A stretch of 16,909 bases of DNA, from the NCBI RefSeq assembly GCF_002943415.1, contig NZ_PTQZ01000003.1, positions 6,751-23,659 on the forward strand, read 5' to 3'. Position 1 is the stretch's first letter. Every line of letters starts with the position of its first letter. Positions 1 through 9,954 of the stretch are shown piece by piece. The DNA is from Amnimonas aquatica (GTDB lineage: Bacteria > Pseudomonadota > Gammaproteobacteria > Pseudomonadales > Moraxellaceae). The notes beneath the pieces are model-generated. The model saw only the letters and a program-made list of their open reading frames with translations, had not been told where the DNA came from and ran no database searches. The position numbers and the translations under genes are program-made.

Positions 1-827
1 ATACCCAGCAGGGCCTCGCTGTCGCCATCGGTGATGGCCTGGCGCAGCGTCGCGGTGCCGGCTTCGAAGCCGTCCAGCGCCTGCAGTACCGCCTCGCGGT
101 TGGCGAGGAAGATGTCATGCCACATCAGCGGGTCGCTGGCGGCGATGCGGGTGAAATCGCGGAAACCGCCCGCCGCGTAGCGGAAGATGTCCAGGTTGTG
201 GGATTCGCGCGCCAGCGTGTCGACCAGCGAGAACGCCAGCAGGTGCGGCAGGTGGCTGGTGCGCGCGAGCACGGCGTCGTGGCGCTCGACCGGCATGGTC
301 AGCACTTCGGCGTCAGCGGCCTCCCAGAGTTCGCGCACCAGCGCCAGCGCCTGCGGCGCGGTGGCCGGCAGCGGCGTCAGGATGACCTTGTGGCCGGCGA
401 ACAGGCCGGCGCGGCCGGCCAGCACCCCGCTCTGCTCGGAGCCGGCGATCGGGTGGCCGGGCACGAAGGTCGGCGGCACCTCGCCCCAGACCGCGCGCGC
501 GGCCGCCACGACATTGCCCTTGGTGCTGCCGACATCGGTGACCACGGCCTGCGCCGGCAGTGCCGGGCAGATCGTGCGCAGCACCGCCTCGGTGGCATTC
601 ACCGGCATGGCCAGGATCACCAGGTCGGCGCCGCGCACGGCATCGGCCGGGTCGGCGTAGCCGATATCGATGAGCCCGAGCTGGCGCGCCGTGGCCAGCG
701 TAGAGGCGCTGCGGCTGGCGGCGGTGATGCGCTCTGCCAGGCCCTTTTCGCGCAGCAGGCGCGCCAGGCTGGAGCCGATCAGTCCGAGACCGATGAAGGT
801 GACCTGGCGCAGCGGCCAGCGCTTCAC
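1..827 (-). CDS. tyrA: Prephenate dehydrogenase TyrA, 3' end cut by window edge
   Basis: Converts prephenate to 4-hydroxyphenylpyruvate with NAD(P)+ in the cytoplasm, committing flux to tyrosine. The GTG start is at 827, preceded by a GGAGGGGG ribosome binding site, and overlaps the hisC stop in a GTGA junction, which indicates translational coupling. The N-terminus reads VKRWPLRQVTFIGLGLIGSS, giving the Rossmann GLGLIGSS nucleotide-binding loop at about residues 12-19. The family hallmarks DVGSTKG and GHPIAGSEQSG follow, then an ARTSHLPHLLAF helix. About 275 residues are visible and the frame is still open at position 1. The monofunctional domain is about that long or slightly longer. In Pseudomonas and relatives the same gene is fused to aroA (EPSP synthase); the window cannot show whether this one is. 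No ACT domain lies in the visible part. Identity is firm; only the C-terminus is unknown. Confidence 0.95.
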   Translation of the reverse strand, partial: MKRWPLRQVTFIGLGLIGSSLARLLREKGLAERITAASRSASTLATARQLGLIDIGYADPADAVRGADLVILAMPVNATEAVLRTICPALPAQAVVTDVGSTKGNVVAAARAVWGEVPPTFVPGHPIAGSEQSGVLAGRAGLFAGHKVILTPLPATAPQALALVRELWEAADAEVLTMPVERHDAVLARTSHLPHLLAFSLVDTLARESHNLDIFRYAAGGFRDFTRIAASDPLMWHDIFLANREAVLQALDGFEAGTATLRQAITDGDSEALLG

Positions 828-1972
828 GACGCCCCCTCCGCCACCGCGGCGCCCTGCCCGGCCGCGGCCAGCACGCGCGCGAGCGCGGCCAGCGCGAAGT
901 CGTTCTCCTCGGCCAGGCCGATGGAAATGCGCAGATGGTCGGGCAAGCCGTAGTTCGCCACCGGGCGCACGATCACGCCTTCGCGCAGCAGGGCCTGGAA
1001 CAGCGGGCCGGCCGGCTGCCCCATGTCGACGCAGAGGAAATTGCCACGTGACGGAATGGCGCGCAGGCCGAGCGCGGCCAGGCCGTCCAGCCACTGGCGG
1101 CGGCCGGCGGCGTTGAGGGCACGGCTGCGCGCCACGAAATCGTCGTCGGCCACCGCGGCGGCGGCCGCCGCCAGCGCCAGGCTGTTGACATTGAAGGGCT
1201 GGCGCACGCGATTGAGGATGCCGATCAGGTCGGCGCCGGCCACCGCGTAGCCGACACGCAGCGACGCCAGGCCGTAGGCCTTGGCCAGCGTGCGCGACAC
1301 GATCAGGTTCGGGTAGCGGTCGAGCACGTCGAAACCGCTGAGCGCCTGCGCGTCATCTACGAATTCGCAGTAGGCCTCGTCCAGCACCACCACCACATTC
1401 GCCGGCACCGCGGCCATGAAAGCCTCGAAATCGGCACGCTCGAACCAGGTGCCGGTGGGGTTGTTCGGGTTGGCGAGGAAGATCACCTTGGTCGCCGGCG
1501 TCACCGCCGCGGCCATGGCCGGCAGGTCGTGGCCATGATTCCTGGCCGGCACCTCGATGCCGCGCGCACCGGTGGCCTGCACCGCCAGCGGATACACCGC
1601 GAAGGCGTGCTGGGCGTAGATGGCATCATCGCCCTCGCCCAGGAACGCCCGCGCCACCAGCTCGAGCACGTCGTTGGAGCCGTTGCCGAGCAGGATGCGC
1701 TCGTGCGCCCAGCCGAAGCGGGCGCGGATGGCCTCCTTGAGCACGTAGCCGTTGCCGTCCGGGTAGCGCCCCAGCTCGGCCGGATCGGCCTGCAGTGCCG
1801 CCTTCAGCGCCGCCAGCGCGGCCGGCGACGGACCCAGCGGGTTCTCGTTGCTGGCCAGCTTGACCACGCGTGCGAGACCGAACTCGCGCTGCAGCTCCTC
1901 GATCGGCTTGCCCGGCTGGTATGGCGCCAGATGCTGCACGCCGGGACGGGCGCGGGACAGGAAATCGGTCAT
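824..1972 (-). CDS. hisC: Histidinol-phosphate / aromatic aminotransferase (HisC family)
   Basis: A 382-residue fold-type I PLP aminotransferase of the HisC family. By family, it transfers the amino group from glutamate to imidazole-acetol phosphate, and many members also aminate phenylpyruvate and 4-hydroxyphenylpyruvate. Visible motifs are SNENPLG (41-47), NPNNPTG (168-174), DEAY (198-201) and SRTLAKAYGLASLRVGY with Lys231 as the expected Schiff-base lysine. The start at 1972 lies nine bases after the pheA stop, and its GAGAG ribosome binding site overlaps that stop. The end overlaps the tyrA start by four bases. No other histidine gene is present; it sits between prephenate dehydratase and prephenate dehydrogenase. 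I therefore infer that its main job here is the last transamination to Phe and Tyr, as proposed for the HisC paralogue in the Pseudomonas supraoperon. Whether it is the only HisC cannot be judged from this window. Confidence 0.93.
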   Translation of the reverse strand: MTDFLSRARPGVQHLAPYQPGKPIEELQREFGLARVVKLASNENPLGPSPAALAALKAALQADPAELGRYPDGNGYVLKEAIRARFGWAHERILLGNGSNDVLELVARAFLGEGDDAIYAQHAFAVYPLAVQATGARGIEVPARNHGHDLPAMAAAVTPATKVIFLANPNNPTGTWFERADFEAFMAAVPANVVVVLDEAYCEFVDDAQALSGFDVLDRYPNLIVSRTLAKAYGLASLRVGYAVAGADLIGILNRVRQPFNVNSLALAAAAAAVADDDFVARSRALNAAGRRQWLDGLAALGLRAIPSRGNFLCVDMGQPAGPLFQALLREGVIVRPVANYGLPDHLRISIGLAEENDFALAALARVLAAAGQGAAVAEGAS

Positions 1973-1981
1973 GTCGGTCTC

Positions 1982-3094
1982 TCAGAGCACGGCGCGCGGG
2001 TAGGAACCCAGCACCTTGACGTCGCTGACCACCGGATCCAGCTCGGACATCACCTCGCGCACGCGCGGATCGTCCTGGTGGCCTTCGAAATCGATGAAGA
2101 ACACGTAGGTCCAGATGTCGTTCTTGCTCGGCCGGCTCTCGATGCGGGTCAGGTTGATGCCGCGCGCCGCGAACGGCGCCAGGATGTCGTGCAGGGCGCC
2201 GGCCTGGTTGCGCTTCATGGTCACCACGATCGAGGTCTTGTCCTCGCCCGACGGCGACACCGACTCGGTGCCGATGATCAGGAAGCGCGTGGTGTTGCTG
2301 GGGTTGTCCTCGATGCACTCGTGACGCTTGACCAGCCCGTACATGTCGGCCGCGGTCTCGCCCGCGATCGCCGCCGAGTGCCACTCGCCCTTGATGCGGC
2401 GCGCAGCCTCGGCGTTGCTCGACACCGCCACGCGCTCGGCCTTGGGGAAATGGGCATCCAGCCACTTGCGGCACTGCGCCAGCGACTGCTGGTGCGAGTA
2501 GATGCGCGAGATCGACTCCACGCGCGTGCCCTCGGCCACCAGCAGGTGGTGATGGATGCGCAGCTCGACCTCGCCGATGATGCGCGCTGACGACGTCAGG
2601 AAGGAGTCCGCCGTGTGCGTGACGATGCCCTCGGTGGTGTTCTCCACCGGCACCACACCGTAGTTCACCGCACCGGCCTCGACCTCGCGGAACACCTCGT
2701 CGATGGTGTTCAGCGGCACGGTCTGCACCGAATGGCCGAAATGCTTGAGCGCGGCGGTCTGCGTGAACGTGCCGTTGGGCCCCAGGAAGGCGATGCGCAG
2801 CGGATGCTCGAGCGCCAGGCAGGCCGACATGATCTCGCGGAACAGGCGCGCCATTTCTTCCGGATGCAGCGGCCCCTCGTTGCGCGCCATGACCTTCTGC
2901 AGCACCTGGGCCTCGCGCTCCGGACGGTAGAACACCGTGGCCTCCGGATCCTCGGCCTGCTTGACCAGGGCCACCTGCTGGGCGCAGCGCGCACGCGCGC
3001 TGATCAGCGCCTGGATGTCGGCATCCAGGCGGTCGATTTCATCGCGGATCTGCGCCAGGCCGGGCAGTGTCGCCTTGCTCATGCCATCGCTCAT
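1982..3094 (-). CDS. pheA: Bifunctional chorismate mutase / prephenate dehydratase (P-protein)
   Basis: Catalyses chorismate to prephenate and then prephenate to phenylpyruvate, the committed steps to phenylalanine. At 370 residues it is close to the usual P-protein size. An AroQ-type helical chorismate mutase domain occupies about residues 12-97 (RDEIDRLD near the start, YRPERE at 56-61). Prephenate dehydratase follows, with GPNGTF (105-110), VPVENTTEG (148-156), SHQQSLAQC (200-208) and the NTTRF motif (267-271), whose threonine is essential in this family. A C-terminal ACT domain from about 286 contains the ESRP motif (319-322), the usual site of phenylalanine feedback inhibition. The start at 3094 was chosen because GGGAGA lies eight bases upstream; a second Met four codons in (MSKAT) is a weaker alternative. 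The serC stop is 16 bases upstream, consistent with one transcript. Confidence 0.97.
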   Translation of the reverse strand: MSDGMSKATLPGLAQIRDEIDRLDADIQALISARARCAQQVALVKQAEDPEATVFYRPEREAQVLQKVMARNEGPLHPEEMARLFREIMSACLALEHPLRIAFLGPNGTFTQTAALKHFGHSVQTVPLNTIDEVFREVEAGAVNYGVVPVENTTEGIVTHTADSFLTSSARIIGEVELRIHHHLLVAEGTRVESISRIYSHQQSLAQCRKWLDAHFPKAERVAVSSNAEAARRIKGEWHSAAIAGETAADMYGLVKRHECIEDNPSNTTRFLIIGTESVSPSGEDKTSIVVTMKRNQAGALHDILAPFAARGINLTRIESRPSKNDIWTYVFFIDFEGHQDDPRVREVMSELDPVVSDVKVLGSYPRAVL

Positions 3095-3110
3095 GCAGTC
3101 AGTCTCCCGC

Positions 3111-4191
3111 TCAGCCGTGACGCTGCTCGAAGTCGGCCATGAAGGCGGTCAGCGCCTCCACGGCAGCCTCGGGCACGGCGTTGTAGAGGCTGGCGCGCAT
3201 GCCGCCGACCGAGCGGTGCCCGGCCAGGTTGATGAGCCCGCGCGCATCGGCTTCGGCGAGGAAGGTCTTTTCCAGGCCGGCGTCGGCGAGCGTGAACGGC
3301 ACGTTCATGCGCGAACGGTTCGGCAGCGCCACCGGGTTGCCGTAGAAGTCGCTGCCGTCGATGGCGGCGTAGAGACGCGCCGCCTTGCGGGCGTTGACCT
3401 CGGCCATGGCGGCCAGGCCGCCCTGCTGCTTCAGCCACTTGAACACCAGCCCGGCGAGGTACCAGGAGAAGGTCGGCGGCGTGTTGTACATGGATCCGTT
3501 CTTGGCGGCCACGGCGTAGTCGAGCATGGTCGGCGTGCCGGCCGGCACCTGGCCGAGCAGGTCTTCGCGCACGATCACCACGACAATGCCGGCCGGACCG
3601 ATGTTCTTCTGCGCGCCGGCGTAGATCAGGCCGAACTTCGACACGTCCAGCGGTTCGGACAGGATGCTCGACGAGTAGTCGGCGACCAGCGGCACGTCAC
3701 GGCCGTAGAGCGCGGCGGTGTCGGGAATGAAGTCGAACTCGACACCGTGGATGGTCTCGTTCGGCGTGTAGTGCAGGTAGGCTGCGTCCCTGTCCGGCGT
3801 CCAGGCCGACAGCGACGGCACGGCACGGAAGTTGTTGGCCTCGTCGCTGGCCACGACGTTGACGCCGCCCAGCTTGCGCGCCTCGGCGATGGCCTTCTCC
3901 GACCACACGCCAGTGCAGACATAGTCGGCAGAGGCGTTGCCGCGCAGCAGGTTGAGCGGCACCTGGGCGAACTGCAGCGTGGCGCCGCCCTGCAGGAACA
4001 GCACCTTGTAGTTGTCCGGCACGCCCAGCAGGTCGCGCAGGTCCTGTTCGGCCTCTTCGGCGATGCGCACGAAGTCCTTGCCGCGATGGCTCATCTCCAT
4101 CACGGAGCAGCCGCGCCCCTGCCAGTCGACCAGATCGGCCTGGGCCTGCTGCAGCACCGCTTCCGGCAGTGCCGCCGGACCCGCACAGAAG

Positions 4192-4208
<17 letters not shown>
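3111..4208 (-). CDS. serC: Phosphoserine aminotransferase
   Basis: A class-V PLP aminotransferase that makes 3-phosphoserine from 3-phosphohydroxypyruvate (serine biosynthesis) and serves the equivalent step of pyridoxal phosphate biosynthesis. The protein of 365 residues begins [16 protein letters not shown], the classic SerC opening. Further signature elements are the HRG at 41-43, GGAT (74-77), Trp102, and [11 protein letters not shown] with Lys201 as the PLP lysine. A longer in-frame start at 4265 exists, but its 19 extra residues do not resemble the family and lie inside gyrA, so I reject it. The ATG at 4208 overlaps the last 17 bases of gyrA. The sequence before it (CCGGTGCAAG) is a weak ribosome binding site, so expression probably depends on ribosomes finishing gyrA. 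SerC supplies both PLP synthesis and glutamate-linked transamination, functionally linked to the HisC aminotransferase downstream. Confidence 0.97.
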
Positions 4209-7011
<2,803 letters not shown>

Positions 7012-7050
7012 GCAGTTTTCTCTTCTTCTGGGCCGTCGTTAAAGCGCTGG

Positions 7051-7079
7051 AGCATAGCACAGCCGGGCATTTTTCCGAA
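7051..7079 (-). promoter_or_regulatory. Candidate sigma-70 promoter for gyrA and the downstream row
   Basis: On the minus strand, TATGCT (7056-7051) is preceded by TGC, giving an extended -10 (TGCTATGCT, 7059-7051). With a 17-base spacer, a poor -35 (TTCGGA) lies at 7079-7074. The extended -10 could compensate. Transcription would begin near 7043-7045, leaving a leader of about 32-34 bases before the gyrA ATG. It is placed by consensus match only. Confidence 0.5.
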
Positions 7080-7092
7080 GCCGCCGCGGGCA

Positions 7093-7120
7093 TTCCGGCA
7101 CCGGTCAATCTCGCTATACT
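7093..7120 (+). promoter_or_regulatory. Candidate sigma-70 promoter for ubiG
   Basis: TATACT at 7115-7120 matches the -10 consensus at five of six positions. The best -35 at a 16-base spacing is TTCCGG (7093-7098), which is weak, so the promoter may need an activator. Transcription would begin near 7127, giving a leader of about 60 bases. The -10 box lies inside the inverted repeat at 7102-7135. Confidence 0.45.
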
Positions 7121-7146
7121 GTGCGACTTTGACCGACCGGCACCGG
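7095..7146. repeat. Exact 10-bp direct repeat CCGGCACCGG, period 42
   Basis: CCGGCACCGG occurs at 7095-7104 and again at 7137-7146. The copies start exactly 42 bases apart, about four turns of B-DNA, so both face the same side of the helix. They bracket the ubiG -10 element and overlap the inverted repeat described for 7102-7135. Confidence 0.6.
7102..7135. repeat. 7-bp inverted repeat bracketing the ubiG -10 box
   Basis: CGGTCAA (7102-7108) and its exact complement TTGACCG (7129-7135) are separated by 20 bases that contain the TATACT -10 element. Arm centres are 27 bases apart. The layout resembles an operator for a dimeric regulator, but no regulator is known and arms this short can arise by chance in GC-rich DNA. 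Confidence 0.4.
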
Positions 7147-7189
7147 CGCAGCGGGCGCCGCACGAATTGCCAGATGCGAGGAAACCGCC

Positions 7190-7939
7190 ATGTCGCAGAG
7201 CGTCGAACAGCCCACGGGCAACGTTGATCCGGCCGAAATCGCCAAGTTCGAGGCGCTGGCCGCGAAATGGTGGGATCGCGCCTCCGAATTCAAGCCCCTG
7301 CACGACATCAATCCGCTGCGCCTGAACTGGATCGACGAACGCGTCGGGCTGGCCGGCAAGCGCGTGCTCGACGTCGGCTGCGGCGGCGGCATCCTCGCCG
7401 AGAGCATGGCGCGCCGGGGCGCGACCGTGCTCGGCATCGACATGGGCGAGGCACCGCTGGCGGTAGCTCGCCTGCACGCCGAGCAGGACGGCGTGACCGG
7501 CATCAGCTACCGCCGCGTGCAGGTCGAAGTGCTCGCCGACGAACAGCCCGGCAGCTTCGACACCGTGACCTGCCTGGAAATGCTCGAGCATGTGCCCGAC
7601 CCCGGTGCCGTGGTGGCCGCCTGCCTGAAGCTGGTGAAGCCGGGCGGACGCGTGTTCTTCTCCACCATCAACCGCAACCCCAAGTCCTGGCTGTTCGCCA
7701 TCGTCGGCGCCGAATACGTGCTGCGCATGCTGCCGCGCGGCACCCACGACTACCAGAAGTTCATCCGCCCCTCCGAACTGGGCGGCTGGGCGCGCGCCGC
7801 CGGCTTCAGCGTCGACGAGATGACCGGCCTGCACTTCAACCCGCTGACCGGCCGCTACTGGCTGGCCCCGAACGTGGACGTGAACTACATGATCGCCTGC
7901 ACCCGCCCGCTCGCCGCCGACGCGGAGAACGCGGCATGA
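7190..7939 (+). CDS. ubiG: Ubiquinone biosynthesis O-methyltransferase
   Basis: A SAM-dependent methyltransferase that performs both O-methylations of the ubiquinone ring, at the first hydroxyl after decarboxylation and at demethylubiquinol. The protein has 249 residues (E. coli 240). The N-terminal [19 protein letters not shown] block and [12 protein letters not shown] are typical of UbiG. SAM motif I is VLDVGCGGG (59-67), followed by the EMLEHV and [12 protein letters not shown] segments of the family. GAGG lies nine bases before the ATG. It is the first gene of a plus-strand group divergent from gyrA, and its stop overlaps the next start in an ATGA junction. Ubiquinone indicates an organism with an aerobic or respiratory chain of proteobacterial type. 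Confidence 0.97.
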   Translation: MSQSVEQPTGNVDPAEIAKFEALAAKWWDRASEFKPLHDINPLRLNWIDERVGLAGKRVLDVGCGGGILAESMARRGATVLGIDMGEAPLAVARLHAEQDGVTGISYRRVQVEVLADEQPGSFDTVTCLEMLEHVPDPGAVVAACLKLVKPGGRVFFSTINRNPKSWLFAIVGAEYVLRMLPRGTHDYQKFIRPSELGGWARAAGFSVDEMTGLHFNPLTGRYWLAPNVDVNYMIACTRPLAADAENAA

Positions 7940-8625
7940 ACCGCCCGGTCGCCAATCGCCCCGCGGCCGTGCTGTTCGACCTCGACGGCACCCTGATCGA
8001 CACCGCGCCCGACTTCCACGCCGGCGTCAACCGGCTGCGCGCGGGTCTCGACCTGCCGCCGGTGCCCTACGAGCAGATCCGCACCGCGGTGTCGGAAGGC
8101 GCCCGCGCCGTCATCGCCGCCGCCCGCTTTCCCGGGCTGGACAGCACCGACCCCAGGTTCGACGAGCTGCGTTACGCCTTCCTCGCAGACTACGAACAGC
8201 ACCTGGCCGATGCCTCGCGCCTGTTCGCGGGTTTCGAGGAGATACTGCAGGCACTTGAAGAGCGCGGCATTCCCTGGGGCGTGGTGACCAACAAGGCCAG
8301 CACGTACACCCGACCGCTGATGCGCGCGTTGCAACTGGAGGCCCGTTCGGCGGCCACGGTCTGCGCCGACGAGGTCAGCCAGACCAAGCCGCACCCCGAG
8401 CCGCTGTTCAAGGCCGCGAAGCTCGCGGGCGTGGCCGCCGAGGAGTGCATCTATGTCGGCGACCATGTGCGTGACATCGAGGCCGGCCGCCGTGCCGGCA
8501 TGATCACCGTCGCCGCCGGCTGGGGCTACATCCCCGACGACGACAGCGCCGCCTACTGGGGCGCCGACGCGGTCTGCGAGGATATCGCCGCTTTCCGCGA
8601 CTGGCTGCTGCCACGACTGGACTGA
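7936..8625 (+). CDS. mupP: HAD phosphatase, probable N-acetylmuramic acid 6-phosphate phosphatase (MupP); Gph-like
   Basis: A 229-residue HAD-superfamily phosphatase of the phosphoglycolate-phosphatase type. Motif I is LFDLDGTL with nucleophile Asp15 and general acid Asp17; motif II is Thr118 in VVTNK; motif III is Lys151-Pro152; motif IV is GDHVRD (175-180). A helical cap follows motif I. Sequence alone cannot separate Gph from MupP. The position between ubiG and a YciK-type SDR matches the Pseudomonas locus where this gene was shown to be MupP. MupP dephosphorylates MurNAc-6-phosphate so that AmgK and MurU can return it to UDP-MurNAc in peptidoglycan recycling. I therefore prefer MupP, with Gph as the alternative. 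The ATG at 7936 overlaps the ubiG stop (ATGA). The frame is open further upstream inside ubiG, but that extension is not real. Confidence 0.85.
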   Translation: MNRPVANRPAAVLFDLDGTLIDTAPDFHAGVNRLRAGLDLPPVPYEQIRTAVSEGARAVIAAARFPGLDSTDPRFDELRYAFLADYEQHLADASRLFAGFEEILQALEERGIPWGVVTNKASTYTRPLMRALQLEARSAATVCADEVSQTKPHPEPLFKAAKLAGVAAEECIYVGDHVRDIEAGRRAGMITVAAGWGYIPDDDSAAYWGADAVCEDIAAFRDWLLPRLD

Positions 8626-8711
8626 ACGGCGCGGCGGCGGACCGGCGACGACGTAGACGAGCCCGGCGCATCCGCCGGAACCGGAAGCCACCAGACGGAG
8701 AGACTGACGCC

Positions 8712-9464
8712 ATGACGCCGACCGAAGACACCAACCTGCTCAAGGACCGTGTCCTGCTCATCACCGGCGCGGGCGCCGGCATCGGCCGCGCGGTGTCGCT
8801 GGCCTGCGCCGCCCGCGGCGCCACCGTGGTCCTGCTGGGACGCGAGCTGGCCCGGCTCAATGCCGTCTACGACGAGATCGTCGCCGCCGGAGGGCCGACC
8901 CCGGCCATCCTGACCCTGGACCTGAGCATCGCCGGCGGCCACGAGTGCCAGCAGGTCGCGGAACTGATCGAGACCACCTTCGGACGCCTCGACGGCTTGC
9001 TGCACAACGCCGCCGTGCTCGGCGACATCACGCCGCTGGAAAGCTACGACCCGGATGTCTGGGACTTCGTCATGAAGGTCAACCTGCGCGCGCCGTTCGT
9101 GCTCACCCAGGCCCTGCTGCCGCTGCTGAAGCGCTCCGAAGACGCCAGCATCGTCATGACCAGCAGCAGCGTCGGACGCCGCGCGCGCGCGTTCTGGGGC
9201 GCCTACGCCATTTCCAAGTGCGGCATCGAGGGCCTGGTGCAGATGCTCTCCGACGAGATCGCCAACATCTCCAACATCCGCGTCAATGCCATCAACCCGG
9301 GCGCCACGCGCACCGGCATGCGTGCCAGCGCCTACCCCGGCGAGGATCCGGGCAGCCTGCGCACGCCGGAAGAGATCATGTCGCTCTACCTGTACCTGCT
9401 GGGGCCTGACAGTCGCGGCGTCACCGGGCAGTCGTTCGACGCCCAGCCCAAGCCGGCAGCCTGA
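8712..9464 (+). CDS. yciK: YciK-family short-chain dehydrogenase/reductase
   Basis: A classical SDR of 250 residues, about the length of E. coli YciK. The NAD(P)-binding TGAGAGIG is at 18-25, the NAA motif is in LLHNAAVLG (about 99-101), and the catalytic set is Asn124 (KVNLRAP), Ser151-153 (TSSS), Tyr165 and Lys169 (YAISK). The RVNAINPGATRTGMRA segment and the short acidic linker are typical of the YciK group. The substrate is unknown; YciK is usually annotated only as a putative oxidoreductase. GGAGAG lies about nine bases before the ATG. It follows the HAD phosphatase by 86 bases with no convincing terminator between them, so cotranscription with ubiG is likely. This neighbourhood is the same in Pseudomonas, which hints at an envelope or quinone-related role, but that is inference. 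Confidence 0.88.
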   Translation: MTPTEDTNLLKDRVLLITGAGAGIGRAVSLACAARGATVVLLGRELARLNAVYDEIVAAGGPTPAILTLDLSIAGGHECQQVAELIETTFGRLDGLLHNAAVLGDITPLESYDPDVWDFVMKVNLRAPFVLTQALLPLLKRSEDASIVMTSSSVGRRARAFWGAYAISKCGIEGLVQMLSDEIANISNIRVNAINPGATRTGMRASAYPGEDPGSLRTPEEIMSLYLYLLGPDSRGVTGQSFDAQPKPAA

Positions 9465-9467
9465 GCC

Positions 9468-9488
9468 TCGGTCCGCTCCGGCGGCCGA
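9468..9488. terminator. GC-rich hairpin with UNCG-type loop in a convergent gap
   Basis: TCGG/CCGA and CCGC/GCGG pair to give eight base pairs with one bulged T (9472) and a four-base TCCG loop closed by C-G, a member of the stable UNCG class when transcribed from the plus strand. It begins four bases after the SDR stop, in the 46-base gap between convergent genes. No T-run follows on either strand, so it is at best a Rho-assisted end or a 3'-end stabiliser. Confidence 0.35.
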
Positions 9489-9510
9489 TGCAAACGCCCC
9501 GCCTCCGGCC

Positions 9511-9954
9511 TCACAGGTGCCGGTGCCAGGAGCGGGTTTCCTCCAGGTGCAGCTCTTCGATATCCGCCAGATGGACTTCCATGGCCCGGCACGAGATCAG
9601 GATCTCGCGCAGTGACAGCGCCAGCGCCAGGAACATCAGCACCAGGCTGACCACGAAGCCGACCAGCGCCGCTGTCTTGAAGGCCAGCAGCACGCAGCCG
9701 ATGCAGAGGATGCACACCACCAGGCTGCACACCCCGCAGGCCTGCATGTCCCGGATCAGCAGCAGGCGGTGACGCAGGTTGCCGAGCTGGGCCAGCACCT
9801 GCGGGTCGGGCTCTGCCTTGTAGCGGTCGTGCAGGCTGCGGATCAGGCTGGCCAGCGCCAGGAAGCGGTTGGTGAACGCCAGCAGCAGCAGCGAAATGGC
9901 CGGGAACAGGATGGAAGGCGTGCTGACATCGATGCTCATGGCCATGGCGCTCAT
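9511..9954 (-). CDS. DUF2721 family membrane protein
   Basis: A 147-residue inner-membrane protein of the DUF2721 family; function unknown. The opening STPSILFPAISLLLLAFTNR followed by FLALASLIRSLH is characteristic. Hydrophobic segments lie at about 13-36, 72-92 and 95-117, with a cytosol-like charged loop (LHDRYKAEPDP) between the first two and a polar, His/Glu-rich tail. The second segment carries five cysteines (73, 76, 81, 84, 87) mostly on one helical face. The ATG at 9954 shares one base with the rluB stop (TGATG), and GGAGAG sits very close. Met4 (9945) has better spacing and Met6 (9939) is also possible, so the start is uncertain by a few codons. It is the last gene of the rnm-to-rluB row, and the preceding frame open back to 10425 is an overlap with rluB, not coding. 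Confidence 0.8.
   Translation of the reverse strand: MSAMAMSIDVSTPSILFPAISLLLLAFTNRFLALASLIRSLHDRYKAEPDPQVLAQLGNLRHRLLLIRDMQACGVCSLVVCILCIGCVLLAFKTAALVGFVVSLVLMFLALALSLREILISCRAMEVHLADIEELHLEETRSWHRHL

Noticed and set aside
7103..7108. TTGACC on the minus strand as a -35 box for gyrA
   Set aside because: No -10-like hexamer occurs 16-18 bases downstream; that position reads GGCGGC. The extended -10 at 7059-7051 is the better candidate.
7267..7935. Upstream extension of the HAD phosphatase frame through ubiG
   Set aside because: It is an Arg-rich shadow of ubiG; the phosphatase begins at the ATGA junction with LFDLDGTL close behind.
8626..8711. Possible terminator between the phosphatase and the SDR
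   Set aside because: Only short GC-rich complementarities without a stable stem or T-run; read-through is more likely.
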